From Dipylidium caninum (Eukaryota; Platyhelminthes; Cestoda; Cyclophyllidea; Dipylidiidae): 64,000 nucleotides of DNA. The stretch lies in NCBI GenBank assembly GCA_017562135.1, contig QEYB01001249.1, positions 186,001 to 250,000 on the forward strand, given 5' to 3'. A program made the position numbers and the translations under genes. Under the pieces are notes generated by a model. It saw only the letters and a program-made list of their open reading frames with translations. It made no database searches and was not told the DNA's origin. Shown here one piece after another: positions 23,099 to 33,901 of the stretch. How positions within the stretch are numbered: position 1 is the stretch's first letter; every line of letters begins with the position of its first letter.

Positions 23099-25810
23099 CT
23101 GCAAGTCTGTGGCAGCCTGGATAATAGGCTGTCAGGCTCATCTAGACTGTTCATATGACTTGTTAAAACATGTTTGTGTGTGCGCGCCTGCACAACGAAG
23201 TAGTTGGCTTAATTACGTCAAAGAGGGTGCAGACGAAGTATTCAAATTAATTCAAACGATGGATTTGATAAAGCAAAGGGTGATAATGAAGTTCTTGGAG
23301 CAGGGTGTACAATCTTGTGGAGGAGGGTAGAGCATGACGCTGCGATTTACACACATTTACCCTTCCGAAGCCCTTGAGGATATATTTTTGGGCACCCGAT
23401 TTCATACAAAGTAAAGGAGGAATCGAAGCCATCTAAGGTGCAAGGTGGGGGAGTTATTTTGGAGGGAAACAGTGGCTGATCGCTCACATGTCACGACATA
23501 ATGGCAAATGCCAAATGATGTAGGCGTGGAGATGACCCTGGCATCCACCCTGCGGTCAACAGCCTTAGTGTTCCAACGACATTTCCTTCGCCACGCCCCC
23601 CTGCGGTCTCCGGCTTCGGCGGAATTGAAATGTGTCTTTCACATGGCATCTCACCCTCCCTCTGATCAAAAATTAATCTGCGCACGAATCTTGCAGCCCA
23701 CCGCCGCAGTTCAAGATTTTTGTGCCTCTGTTTACCACCAAATTCAAATGGTTAAATGAAAAGCCGTTAAGTTAAATAAAGCTCTGATGCTAGGGCGAAG
23801 CATGTTTGAGAAGACGATGACGCAACATTTGTTAAATCCTCACTTGGGTGTAATTTTTTGTGTTGAAACGACCACGGTTTAAGCTTAGAAGCTATTCGTG
23901 CACTTCTACGGGGGGCGTTTTCTTTCCCAAATTTATTTCTAAGGTCAAGGCCATCGTGTCAACTGGGATGTCGGGTCATCATAATATCGTGATGAAAAAG
24001 TGGTGAGGAACTCTTTGTTTCCCCCTTCGAGAGAAGTGTTTACGAGGAGGGGCAATACCCGGTAGCCTCGCATGACCGTTAATAAATGAGTAGATGAGTT
24101 AGCGATACTACTGCCGGCTTTATAAGTAGCTTGTGGTTCACTGAAGGCGAATGGTGTGTGTTTAGGTATGCCTTTCGATCTCAGATCTCTTTTCGCCATG
24201 ATTAATTTGGTGGGTGCATCACAAGATTACTTTAGGTATAATAAGCAAAAGAAAGTATGGTGCTCAGATAACAAATCAGAACCTTCATATCAAGGAAATG
24301 GCGCAAATAAAAATGTTTGGTGCTGGAAACTTACCAGTAGAGGTCTATTAGTGTATTGCATCAAATGTAAATGTCAAATTTTTTCATAAATGACGGAATG
24401 ATTAATATGATTTGCTAACGCACTGTTAGTTTCAAAAGTCTGATTGCTACTTAAATGCGCATCAGTAGTTGAAACTGTCGCCTCGTGGAAAAGTGGCTGG
24501 AGTGTGCTTGTAGCAGTTTGCAACCGACTGGTGAAGAAAACATCGAAATAACCGACAACTAACCGCTCTCCCGTTAGTTTACTCCTTCTTTGAACCGCTC
24601 CTTTACGGGGAAGTAATCAGCGGCCCTTCATATCGCTTATCGCTTGCCTCAAGAAGAGTAAATTTACGTTGCATAACTCAGCATCCAATCTGCGAAGATT
24701 GGAGGTTTGGCTGTTGACTGCCGAGAGGAGGCAGAGGTTTGTGTAATCCCATTCTCCCAGCACTTCTCGAATGTTTATCAAACTTCCATGGCATTTGAAG
24801 ATAAAGCTATGCGAGAAGAAAAAAGGTTGGGAAATAGAAGTAAGGTGAAGAGGTAGGTGCCAAAGCATTTGTTGGCATTTTCCAACAGGTTCAACTTCCT
24901 TCAAGCATAAGAGATTAATAAGAATAGTGCGTTATGTGGACGAATATGTCCATACCTCCGGCACCGAGTTAACTCACTTCCATGTCTTCGTCACCATTTC
25001 TTGGCTAACTCGCTAGCACTCAGACAAGCAAAAGTCGTTCTAAGAGGTTGAAGTTTCCGGTATTCTCATCTACGAGATCGATCCGCGTCCGTAATGGCGG
25101 GGGGAATGGCAGGACAAACACGAATCAGCGGAGACATAAGAAATTTGACGAGGAAGCTGTTTTGCAGTTGTCAAAATCCGATGTCAGGCGTATATGACTT
25201 GTAACATTATTTCTAATTGTGATTAAACACTAGGGTTTCTGTGTCGTACGCACTAATTTACAGACGTCAAGACGCACAAATATTGCTTTTAATAGGCACG
25301 GAAAAAGCTGATGTCGTCGCGATATTCCATGACGTGGCGGATGCCAATTTGAACAAAATCAAAAGTCCTCAGGGATGATGACAGTTTTTTCGGGTTGCCT
25401 TTGCGCACCTTAATCAGCAGTTCTTAAAACTACATTCTCTGAACGACTAGGGTTAAAACTGATAAATGCCCTTCGCCAGTGGTGCCGATCACTACTAATA
25501 GGTTCTAATGGCTAGTTAATGGTTTAGGTGTGGACTGGTGGCGGTGGGGAGCCGTGTAATGTAATCGCCACATTATCGCAAGATTGGTAGTGTTTTCCAT
25601 TTATTTTATATTATTTCGGTATGATTATAGTAGACGCAACGTAGGTGAACCCAATTCAAACAAATAATCGTTACAGGAAAAAAGGGGGAACATGATGCCC
25701 AGTCTCAGGTGGTCTTAGTAAATATTTAATAATACAGCAAAAACAAAGTCTACTTATGTACTTAAAGTACAACCGTTGTTATCGATTCCGGTAGGAAGTA
25801 AAATGAATTG

Positions 25811-26456
25811 TCAAACATCAAAGGTTGATACCAAACTGGCTTGCATAAATTCGTGACACATGTTGTCCTCTAAGCTTTTTAAAAAGGGGGTTTCACATTC
25901 CCATTCTGCTGTTAGTCTTTCCACCAAAGCTTCAGCAAACATTTGAAAGACTTTCTCATACTTGTAATGAGATTCCTTAATGACGTTTTGTAGTCTAGCG
26001 ATTTCTGAATCTCGGGAAGCAATAGTCGCTTTCGACTCTTCTAATGTAGCAGTTAACTTATCCTCTAGGTCATTCCTCTCTGCCTGTCAGACTGGAATTT
26101 GCAGCTGTAAGTTCATTTATACGATCGGTTAACTTCTCAACTGTGTGTTCGTGCTGCCAGGTGGTGAATGCCGAAACCTCTTCCACGGTTAATTTAAAAT
26201 CGTTTAATTCCGCTTCAGCGATTGACTTGAGTTTTTCGGCTTCTTGAAGGTGAGCCTTCGTTTTTGAAAGATCGGCTTTTTGAAAATACAGACGCGCTTC
26301 AAGGGCTCTAGATCGCGCAGCTTCACGTTCCACTGGATCTATTATTTTTGCGTTCTTTTTCTTTCGTGAAACTGATGACTTCGACTTCTTCTTACTCTTA
26401 TTTCGATTTTTTGAACCCTTGCCAATTTTATTAGACTTCTTCAATTTTGATGGCAT
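25811..26456 (-). CDS. Coiled-coil protein resembling dynein regulatory complex subunit 12 (CCDC153)
   Basis: Single-exon gene with the start at 26456. The first 35 residues are almost all Lys/Ser/Arg (MPSKLKKSNKIGKGSKNR...), as in the basic start of CCDC153/DRC12, followed by about 130 residues of heptad coiled coil, then YKYEKVFQMFAEALVERLTA, matching the family block where the coil ends. DRC12 is part of the axonemal nexin-dynein regulatory complex in motile cilia. After LTAANSSLT the frame must shift by one extra base in the GG at about 26082 to continue as AERNDLEDKL and reach the TGA at 25811; read literally it stops after SSLTGREE. With the break removed it would be about 214 residues, a normal length. 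Assignment rests on overall layout and a modest C-terminal match, so another coiled-coil family is possible. Confidence 0.6.
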
Positions 26457-27323
26457 AATTAAACTGTAAAAGGAAAGGCATCAGCGCTACATAAGCAAAA
26501 AGTAATTTTTGTAATTTACAATGATGAAAATCCAATTGAAACATATGAAAGGCAGTTATCGTATGATTAATTTTCAAAAATAGGTCTCCTTGTACTAATA
26601 CAAAAAGAAGCGTTGCTCAAGGAACCTGGTTAAGACACGAAACTATATGCAATTCAATAAGCGAAGTAATATAATTTGGGGATAAACGGGTGTAACGATT
26701 ATGCATTTTGCAAGAGAAAGCAATTCTATCCCCGGTTAGAATTAAATATCATGCAACCATCATTAAACCAAAGCCCTCTTGAACGCCATTCCAACTATTA
26801 ATATAAATAACGTAAAAAAACTGAAACCAAAACCGCGCTCACAAATGTGAACGTATAAGTTAACAAAGAATAGAGGTTATAAACAAGTTTAAAGGACAAT
26901 GCCAACTATTCACATAACAACATGGACTATGAGGTTTAAATGCATTTTCTAAAGAGGTATTTAAAATAGCTACTGAATTAACAAACTATATAAAGGGGCA
27001 CAAGTATTGTACAGTGTCTTAACGGAAGCAAATCAAAAAAGTGTCCTCCATACTTCTTAGCCGGTACATAAATAAAACAATCTACAATAAGTTTATCCGT
27101 TTTTGCATAAACTTGTGATAATAAGTTTCTAGAAAATGTTCCCACTGTCATGACAGATGATATAGAAAATTAATAGCAGACATGTGGCCGTGTTTATCAA
27201 CAAGCTTCCGACGTACACGATATTGATCGGCATTTGCCTTTAGTTTGTTTATTTTCTTCGTAGCACGTCATTTACTGAAGGTTAAATAAATAGCGCCTTA
27301 CTAGGATCCTCGTGTTACCTATC
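26457..27323. other. AT-rich spacer between the coiled-coil gene and the IgSF gene
   Basis: Strongly AT-rich, with no open frame of note. It contains the divergent 5' flanks of the coiled-coil gene (minus) and the IgSF gene (plus). No specific regulatory motif was recognised. Confidence 0.45.
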
Positions 27324-30300
27324 ATGACCATATGTCGAAACCTGCTTTATTTTGCATTTGTAAACATAGGTACGCGGCTAGTTTTGCCAAATGTTCGTGT
27401 TTTATTGCTTTGACAACCATTTCATATCATTCATTGTTTTATCTAAACAATCTCTTTGTAACTGCATTTTTATTCTTATTCTTTCATATGGCGCGTAATG
27501 CTAGAATATAGCTAAGTTGTCATCTTATCAAGCCCTCCCTGTTTTTCTGTTGCGCATTGGAGGTATTTTTTTCTGCATATCCCTTGCGCAAACTAGTTTT
27601 ATCACGTCCTTTCGATTTGACTTCGCTTTTGACACCATAACTTGCCTTTTTCCCCATTGTTTGTGGTGCACACACTTTGCATCTTTTTAAGTAAGTTGTT
27701 TTTCCTTGATTGAAAGATTTCATTGTTTATATTACGGTCCTTAACATTCCACCTCTCATTTCTGAAATTCATGTCTTGCCACTTGCGGCTGAAATGAATC
27801 ATTTTTCTGTTCGTTGACATTTGATTGACTTATTTTATCTCTCTTTTTTCATATCAGTTATCTATTCAGTGTTCTCGAGATCCGAAATCAACTTAACATT
27901 AGATGCCGTTGATTCACCCGTCCTCCTTGGCCAGTTTGTTACTCTGCGCTGTACAATAAGCTCCCGGTTTGTTCATGAAACCAACCTATCCGTCCTCTTC
28001 CGCCGAAAAGATGCCATGATGGCTGAAAATTGCAAGTCCTATTTTGATGATATGTACGAAGTTACATGTGAACCGGAGGGTCGAAATACTACGAGCTCCA
28101 CCCGTACCTATCTTTTCCATATCAAGTCAGTTAGTTGGATGGATCGAGGAAAGTGGATGTGTCTCCTCTCCGGCTCCAGTGCAGAGATATATCTTGAGGT
28201 TAATGGTAGGTGCACGTTTGCTACCTCTTCCCTTTTTATTTTCGTCTTTATGTGCCGCTACCAGATTCTGGTTTTTCATAATGGCTAAATGCCAAATGAA
28301 TTTTTTTAACCATCCTGTTGGGTACAACGATTCTCAACCACATTTGGAGATAAATTTGCGCCAAGATCACATAGGTGGCCTTTGTTATTTCCCTAAACTC
28401 TAGTTTCTTTTCTCTATCACCAACTCAATGCGAAACTTTGTTTTGCCGCAAGTTCAGACAATTATTTTTGGTGTTTTGAGTCTAATCATTGATGTCTGAT
28501 CACTACAATATCTCCTTCCTTTAAATAGCGCGGACAGAAGAATGGTAGAGGCAGTACCATACATACACATCTACATATGTGAGTGTTCGCGTGTGTGACA
28601 CTAGTCATCAGGAAGGTAGACAGACAGGCGGGCAGGCAGGCAAGGCAGGTGGAAGGCCGTTGAGTTGCCCATGCCCAAGTGTACACGTACACGCGTAGAG
28701 CCGCCTGTGCGTCCCACTGCCTTGCATAAGTTTCGTAACTTGCGTGCTCTCCAAAAGCCATTGCGTGCTTCTCTGTTTGGATGAAAGGACTTCGTGGTGG
28801 GGTCACAACGACTTCTACTTCTGCCTGGACATGTTAGCCATGACACTGGCTCTTCCAATCTCTTCCTGTCCCCATTCTCTATCTCTTCACCTCTAGCACG
28901 GCATTCCATTCGGTCTTATTACCAAATAATTATTTTATTTAAATTCAGCCTATTGTGAACTGTTTATAATTTAATTTTTACATTAATTAAAGTCTTTTAA
29001 ACACTATGCCTAAGTTAACCCCAGACCTGTTAAACCAGTTCCCCCAAAAGTGGCGCCAATCGAGGTGTCGCGTATCACCCTCCCCACAGCAGGCGCGCTC
29101 TCCTCCGCCCATGGCTCGGGGTCTCTCGCTCTTGGTGACAGCAGTTACACTGATCCCACCTCCCATTCGACACACATTTACGGCCTCGGAACACGCACCA
29201 ACCCTTACGATCTGCGCTCCGGTGTCGAGCTTCATCTCATCTGTCACACTGAATGCGGATATCCCAAGGCGATCCCCGAGTGGACTGTGAACAATATGGT
29301 GAGAGACCGTCTATACACCTGCTCACATCTCACCAGCTTCACAATTGGCTGGTTGTCACTTAAGTGTCGTATTTTGGCTCTAATCCACCTAATATCGCAT
29401 TAAGGCTGTCGTAAAGAAGAGGGAAAGACACTGATTACACCGCGAGAGCCTAAGTTACACGCCAGTTTTAGTTCTTGTCTACGATGGCGAGTCGCTCGCA
29501 AGCCATTCATATGCCATCATTGAGTAGGGGAGTTCATAATTTTCCAAGGTTATTTCGTACATACTTCACAACTTTCCTACACTCTTAAATAATACCCAAA
29601 CAGGAGTAGAGTAGGAAGGAAAAGGAGTGGTAAGTTTTAGGCTGACAAAGACACAACTGCTCAGACGTCCTTTCGTATTTCCGATCTATGGACAAGTGAT
29701 GTGTTGAAGATGGCTTGAGCGTAACCAAACCACATGGTGATTGCTTTGTCGCTTTGTTACGGGCCACAGTTGGCGCGACTAGGCAAGGACTTAAACATGG
29801 TTGGTTAGTTGGGCGGGTTAATGCGACCACGCGAGTGAAAAACAGTCACACAGAACGTGCTGAATGGTGGACGAGGCGGTGGTAAGGTTCAAAGTCCACA
29901 AGCTATGAGTACGGCATGCTGCCTTTCGTCTTACTACCCTACTGCCGGAAATATTCATGTACTTCATGCATAACTCCATATAATAAGGCGAGCCGCATAA
30001 TCAAACAGAGATAATGATATGCGGAGCACAAATTTGTGTTAATATACATTTGCAATTTCACCTTCTTTAGGTGAATACCAAGAGTGTGAAATTAATGAAT
30101 AAATAATTTGACATACATTTACAATCGTAAAGACTAGTGAGACTAACTGACAAATCAGTGAAAAGCAAATTTTAAGACGGCGTTTTTCATAGACAGAAAT
30201 CCAACCACGCAAACTCGAGACCAAACGGAATGTGCTCACACAGGCCTGTGAAGGCAAGCCGGAAACCCTTCATATGACAAAATCGACGCTGACTTTGAAA

Positions 30301-30904
30301 TTACACTGCGAGACCTTCCGTCTGACGGGAATCAACAAACTGCGATGCGCACTGGCTGGGTCAACAGAGGCTGCGGCGTCCAAACACATCTACATCTTGT
30401 GTCCCGGTCAGTTGTGTGGGATTGAATTGGCATTGTGGTGTTGTATGGGCGTGCATGGTGTGCACATTTGTTCGGTGGCTTCATTTGCAACTGGGCAAAT
30501 TGTGGCGCCTCACTAATGTGGAAGCAGGTGGTTGCCAGGCTGCATTCATCCAAGGGAAAAGCTGAGAGATTTGTTGGCCTTTTCCTACCATCACCGCATG
30601 CATTTGTATCGCACGCTTGTAAGGTGATCAAAGTGCTGATAACCATGACTAGGAATTGATGCATAAATTAGTGTATTTAAGGATATGACCGAACGACCGG
30701 TTGACTGATTAAGAAACTAGCCTCGTATACTCTTCTCTAGGTGGTGAAATTGAGATGACCTTGACTGGAGGCGAGATGATTGGAATAGGGGTGGCATCAA
30801 TCGCCCTCTTCTCTCTCTTTATCACCGGTTGTGTTCTGCTTCGAGCTCGGTCGAGAGAAAGTGGCCTCATTGCAGCCAGTCATAGTCGTGCAGAAGCCCT
30901 TTAA
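27324..30904 (+). CDS. Single-pass membrane protein with immunoglobulin-like domains
   Basis: Predicted type I cell-surface glycoprotein of 343 residues. Exons: 27324-27369, 27858-28205, 29039-29298, 30193-30406, 30741-30904; the sum is a multiple of three. Exon 1 is a 46-nt signal-peptide exon (MTICRNLLYFAFVNI). Exon 2 carries an N-terminal Ig-like domain: LGQFVTLRCTI for strand B and DRGKWMCLL for strand F, with N-glycosylation sequons such as NLS and NTT. Exons 3-4 together make a second Ig-like domain (VELHLICHTECGYP ... LTLKLHCETF ... NKLRCALAGS). Exon 5 has one transmembrane helix (IGVASIALFSLFITGCVLL) and a 20-residue cytoplasmic tail ending SRAEAL. The tandem Ig plus TM plan suggests adhesion or recognition at the surface. 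The alternative acceptor at 27870 would drop four residues. Exon 1 is inferred from phase and hydrophobicity; the other exons are solid. No specific orthologue recognised. Confidence 0.8.
27520..27820 (-). CDS. Small basic protein of unknown function, nested in IgSF intron 1
   Basis: Two exons, 27820-27736 and 27704-27520, join across a 31-nt intron (GACC|GTAATA donor, AATCAAG acceptor) into 89 codons plus stop. The product starts MSTNRKMIHFSRKWQDMNF and is rich in Lys, Arg and Asn, with a CKVCAPQ motif mid-protein and a basic, polar tail ending REGLIR. There is no signal peptide or membrane segment. The joined frame is more convincing than either single frame, since both unspliced frames end abruptly at chance stops. 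The gene lies wholly inside intron 1 of the IgSF gene on the opposite strand. The sequence resembles small RNA-binding or mitochondrial ribosomal proteins in composition only; I do not recognise the family. Confidence 0.55.
28616..28650 (+). repeat. GGCA-type tandem repeat
   Basis: Imperfect GGCA/GACA units in the intron between IgSF exons 2 and 3. Confidence 0.75.
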
Positions 30905-32345
30905 TTATTCACCTCGCCTTCCCTATCTTTTATTACCTACGGCATCTCACCTCACCTGGCCTTGCCAATGACTAACATTCCTCTCATCTGCATTTCATGT
31001 GTACATGATCACGTTACTCAAATCTAGTCAGTAGCATGTTTGTCTTGTTGTCGTTTTGTTGGGTTTTGGGCTGAAACATTAGCCGATTTGTAGTTGGGTT
31101 TCAATAGTTGCTATCAAAATCAATAAGAACAGAGTAGAAAGCAACCTTGATGCCGGACAATGAGCGCGAAATGCATTGGGAGCAGACAGGTGACCCAATC
31201 ACTGGCGTTTCGCCTCCAGACTTTCGCCAGATTTCACCCTCGCCTCAGTCCGATCGGTCATTCACTCGCCTTCTCTTTCTCGCATACATTAAGTACCGAG
31301 CTAGGTTTCCGTTTGTGTCTGATGTCCGATATATGCGACCGGTAGTGCAACAGGTCTCTACTCTTAGCGCGCCGAGGGCACAGGTCATCTGATATTGTAA
31401 GCCAAGTGGCTACCTTGCTGTGAGGTCAACGGCTCAAGAAGGAATTTTCATGGACATCGTGAGAGAAGGATTGTCTATGCGCTCGTCAACTCCTTTTTTT
31501 ATAATTCGAGAAAGAGAATAGGGATGACTCCGCAATATTCAGAGTGAGGTTCAAATTAACTGCGGATAAAAACACCTACTCAAATCTAATTAGTAGGATA
31601 AAAAGAGGCGTTCACCCGACTGTCAAGGATGTTTAAGAAATTGATAGAAGCGGAAGGAAAGTGTTCCGTTAGGAAGCTAAATTTAACTTTGCTACTACTT
31701 ATATCCATTTGAGCAGTACTGCTGTCAGCGTCTCAATGAAGCTGTGAGAGTAGAGAAATCAGTGTTCTTCACTCTCACTCATACACTCAATTAACTAGCC
31801 GTTTATCCAAACGTCAAACATGCTAATCATTGGTCGCCACAGACGCCACATATGTGTCTCACTGCAGAATCTCAAGTCGGCCTCATTTTGAAAGAAGATT
31901 GGGGCCTCAAGTAAAAAATTTTTCTCAAATATCGCATTATGCGCTTCCATTTGTTGACAACTTGCAAATTTACTGTTTTTCAGCCTTTTAAAACTAGACT
32001 CTCTACACTTATTTTTGTAAGCAGACTCACTCACTTAGGCGAAACAATCACAATCTTTTGCTCTATACGTGTTTATGAACTTGCATGCGTTTATGTTAAG
32101 GCTTTCCCCGAGAAGCCGTTACACTAGTGTCACGTAAACATGGTTTTGTGTGTGTTGGGAGGAATGACATCCAAGGTTTCATGTTGCGTGGCCCTCGCCC
32201 CCTTCCGCTCCTCCCTTCGGGAGGCACACAACCGTCTTTAATCAGCGACTTCATCTAATTATTACATGCTAACACCGGCTAATCCTACAATCCTGCGTCC
32301 CCACTCGAGTGATGGGATTTTCTACACTGCCTCGTCACCTCGAAC
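30905..32345. other. Tail-to-tail spacer between the IgSF and leucine-rich genes
   Basis: Convergent 3' flanks. Short open frames (31147-31392 plus, 31795-32034 minus) lack domains and splice support. An imperfect inverted repeat CCTACT...AGTAGG lies at 31575-31597 and resembles the hairpin at 38506-38535. Confidence 0.4.
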
Positions 32346-32351
32346 TTTATT
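32346..32351 (-). terminator. Poly(A) signal abutting the stop of the leucine-rich gene
   Basis: The plus strand reads TTTATT, i.e. AATAAA on the minus strand, immediately after the TAG stop (32354-32352). If used, the 3' UTR would be only about 20-30 nt. Confidence 0.45.
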
Positions 32352-33901
32352 CTAACCCCAACTCCATCTGAGTACAGCCAAGAGCAGAGAAACAATGAGT
32401 CCAAAGAGCGGTTTTAGGCGTTGTTGTGAATCATAACCATTCATTATTGTCTTCAGCATTGGCCGCACCACCAGACTGTTGGGTGTGTTGGAAACGAAGG
32501 GTTTGGGAACATCGATGGATGGACTGCCAGCGCACCGGCCTTCGCTCCTGCTTATCACATCGTCCACACTCAACCACTCGTTAGTCAGCCTCCCCGTTAC
32601 ACCCCAAAGGCATTTAATCTCCCCCACAAGGGTGGGATTTTGCTTCTTCAGCCATACAAACGTCTCATACTCGTCACATCCACAATGTTGTAAGACTAGT
32701 CGCAATGACTGAAACAACTCGGGCCGCTGTAAAGCCCTGAAGGGGTTATCCACCATAGTCACCACTCCATTTCCCCCAGTTGAATAGTTCATGCTCGCTT
32801 CGCCTACATGAAGCTTTCGAAGATGAGCAAATCTCCGCATCGCCTCACCGTCCAGTTGGAGAAGTGGAAAATGATCGACTACCAAATCACTCGTGTTCAG
32901 TGTCACATTGGGGAGGAGGTAGCTGAGTCTTGTTGTCCCTAGCGATGTAGCTATAATATGTACAGACTGTTTCTTTGGGGAAGCGTCTTTGTGGGCGGCG
33001 TGACAGGTGGTGCATCGCCAGACCGAGGGGCAGGACAACAACCCTCTGGCCACATTTATCAGTGCAACCTGGCGCAACTCCGCTTCGCCCAGATCCACGC
33101 ATGGCAACTTCATTGTGTTATTATAAACTACCTGAGTAAATACCAACTCCCGCAGAGAGGGCAGATTTACTGAGGGAAATTTTGTCGTGTCCTCCTCTAT
33201 TACATCTGTATTCCTGACGACAAAGATTCGGCGCAGTAAAGGAAGACTTGAGAGGCTTGAGACTGGAAATCCCCACCCATTCTCATAGTAGTCAAGAAAT
33301 TTTACTCTTGGTGCTATGAGTACCAGATCGCCTTTCTGTTCACTGCCGTTCGTTATTTGGGAAACCGGTTGGGCACAGCGAAAGGTGAGTTCTTCTACTT
33401 GGGGCAGTGCGATAGTTCCCTGGAATAAGAAGCAGCAGATCTCTGAGACCACCATTTTTGTTAACGTGGGAAAAACCAGGTATGATTCATTTCTTCTCTT
33501 GAATTTATCGTGGATGGGATCGATCATATAGATGGTACTGAACTCAAGTGGACTAATTGAGGTAGTCTGGGAAGTTCGGTGAAAGGGCAGATCAATCCTG
33601 TGTAGTAGAACCTTCGCAAATTGGGTAACGCTTCCACTGCCTCCAATGCTATCTCTGTGTCGCAATGTATAGCGAATTGGTGGACAATGAGATCTTCCAC
33701 TTTGCTCGGCGTCACTACTTGCGGCAGAAGATCCAATATATCCTTCAGACAGCGTACATTACAGATGACAACCTTTTGATCTTCACTTTGACAAAAGCCT
33801 TTCTTTTGAGTTGGGACCAGAACTGACCATACTTTGGGGGAGAAGGATAAGGAAACGATGAAAAAAAATGATAGGACCTGTAGGCCTCGATTAGCATGCA
33901 T
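32352..33901 (-). CDS. Secreted leucine-rich protein with probable GPI anchor
   Basis: Predicted extracellular protein of about 516 residues from one exon. The start at 33901 begins a signal peptide (GLQVLSFFFIVSLSFSPKVWS). The body has irregular leucine-rich units such as LPNLRRFYYTG, LPRLPQLVHL, LPQVEELTFRC, LPLLRRIFVV, LPSLRELVFTQ and FAHLRKLHVGEA, spaced 25-50 residues. Cysteine pairs occur (CTTCHAAH). The C-terminus is a short hydrophobic run (LFGLIVSLLLAVL) preceded by NGYDS and ending RWSWG, the shape of a GPI signal. The frame breaks once: the frame from the start ends at SSVPSI (33524), while IYMIDPIHDKF onward runs in the next frame; one missing base between about 33600 and 33530 restores it. 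An intron there is unlikely as no sites fit. Function unknown; a surface or tegument protein is the inference. Confidence 0.7.

Larger units (their letters stand above)
21031..25810. other. Gene-poor 4.8-kb spacer
   Basis: I see no supported gene. The longest open frame is 143 codons on the minus strand (21934-22365), without a recognisable domain, signal peptide or splice partners. There are two GT microsatellites (21153-21168, 23081-23098). The first few hundred bases are the ZIP promoter side; the last bases are the 3' flank of the coiled-coil gene. Confidence 0.5.
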
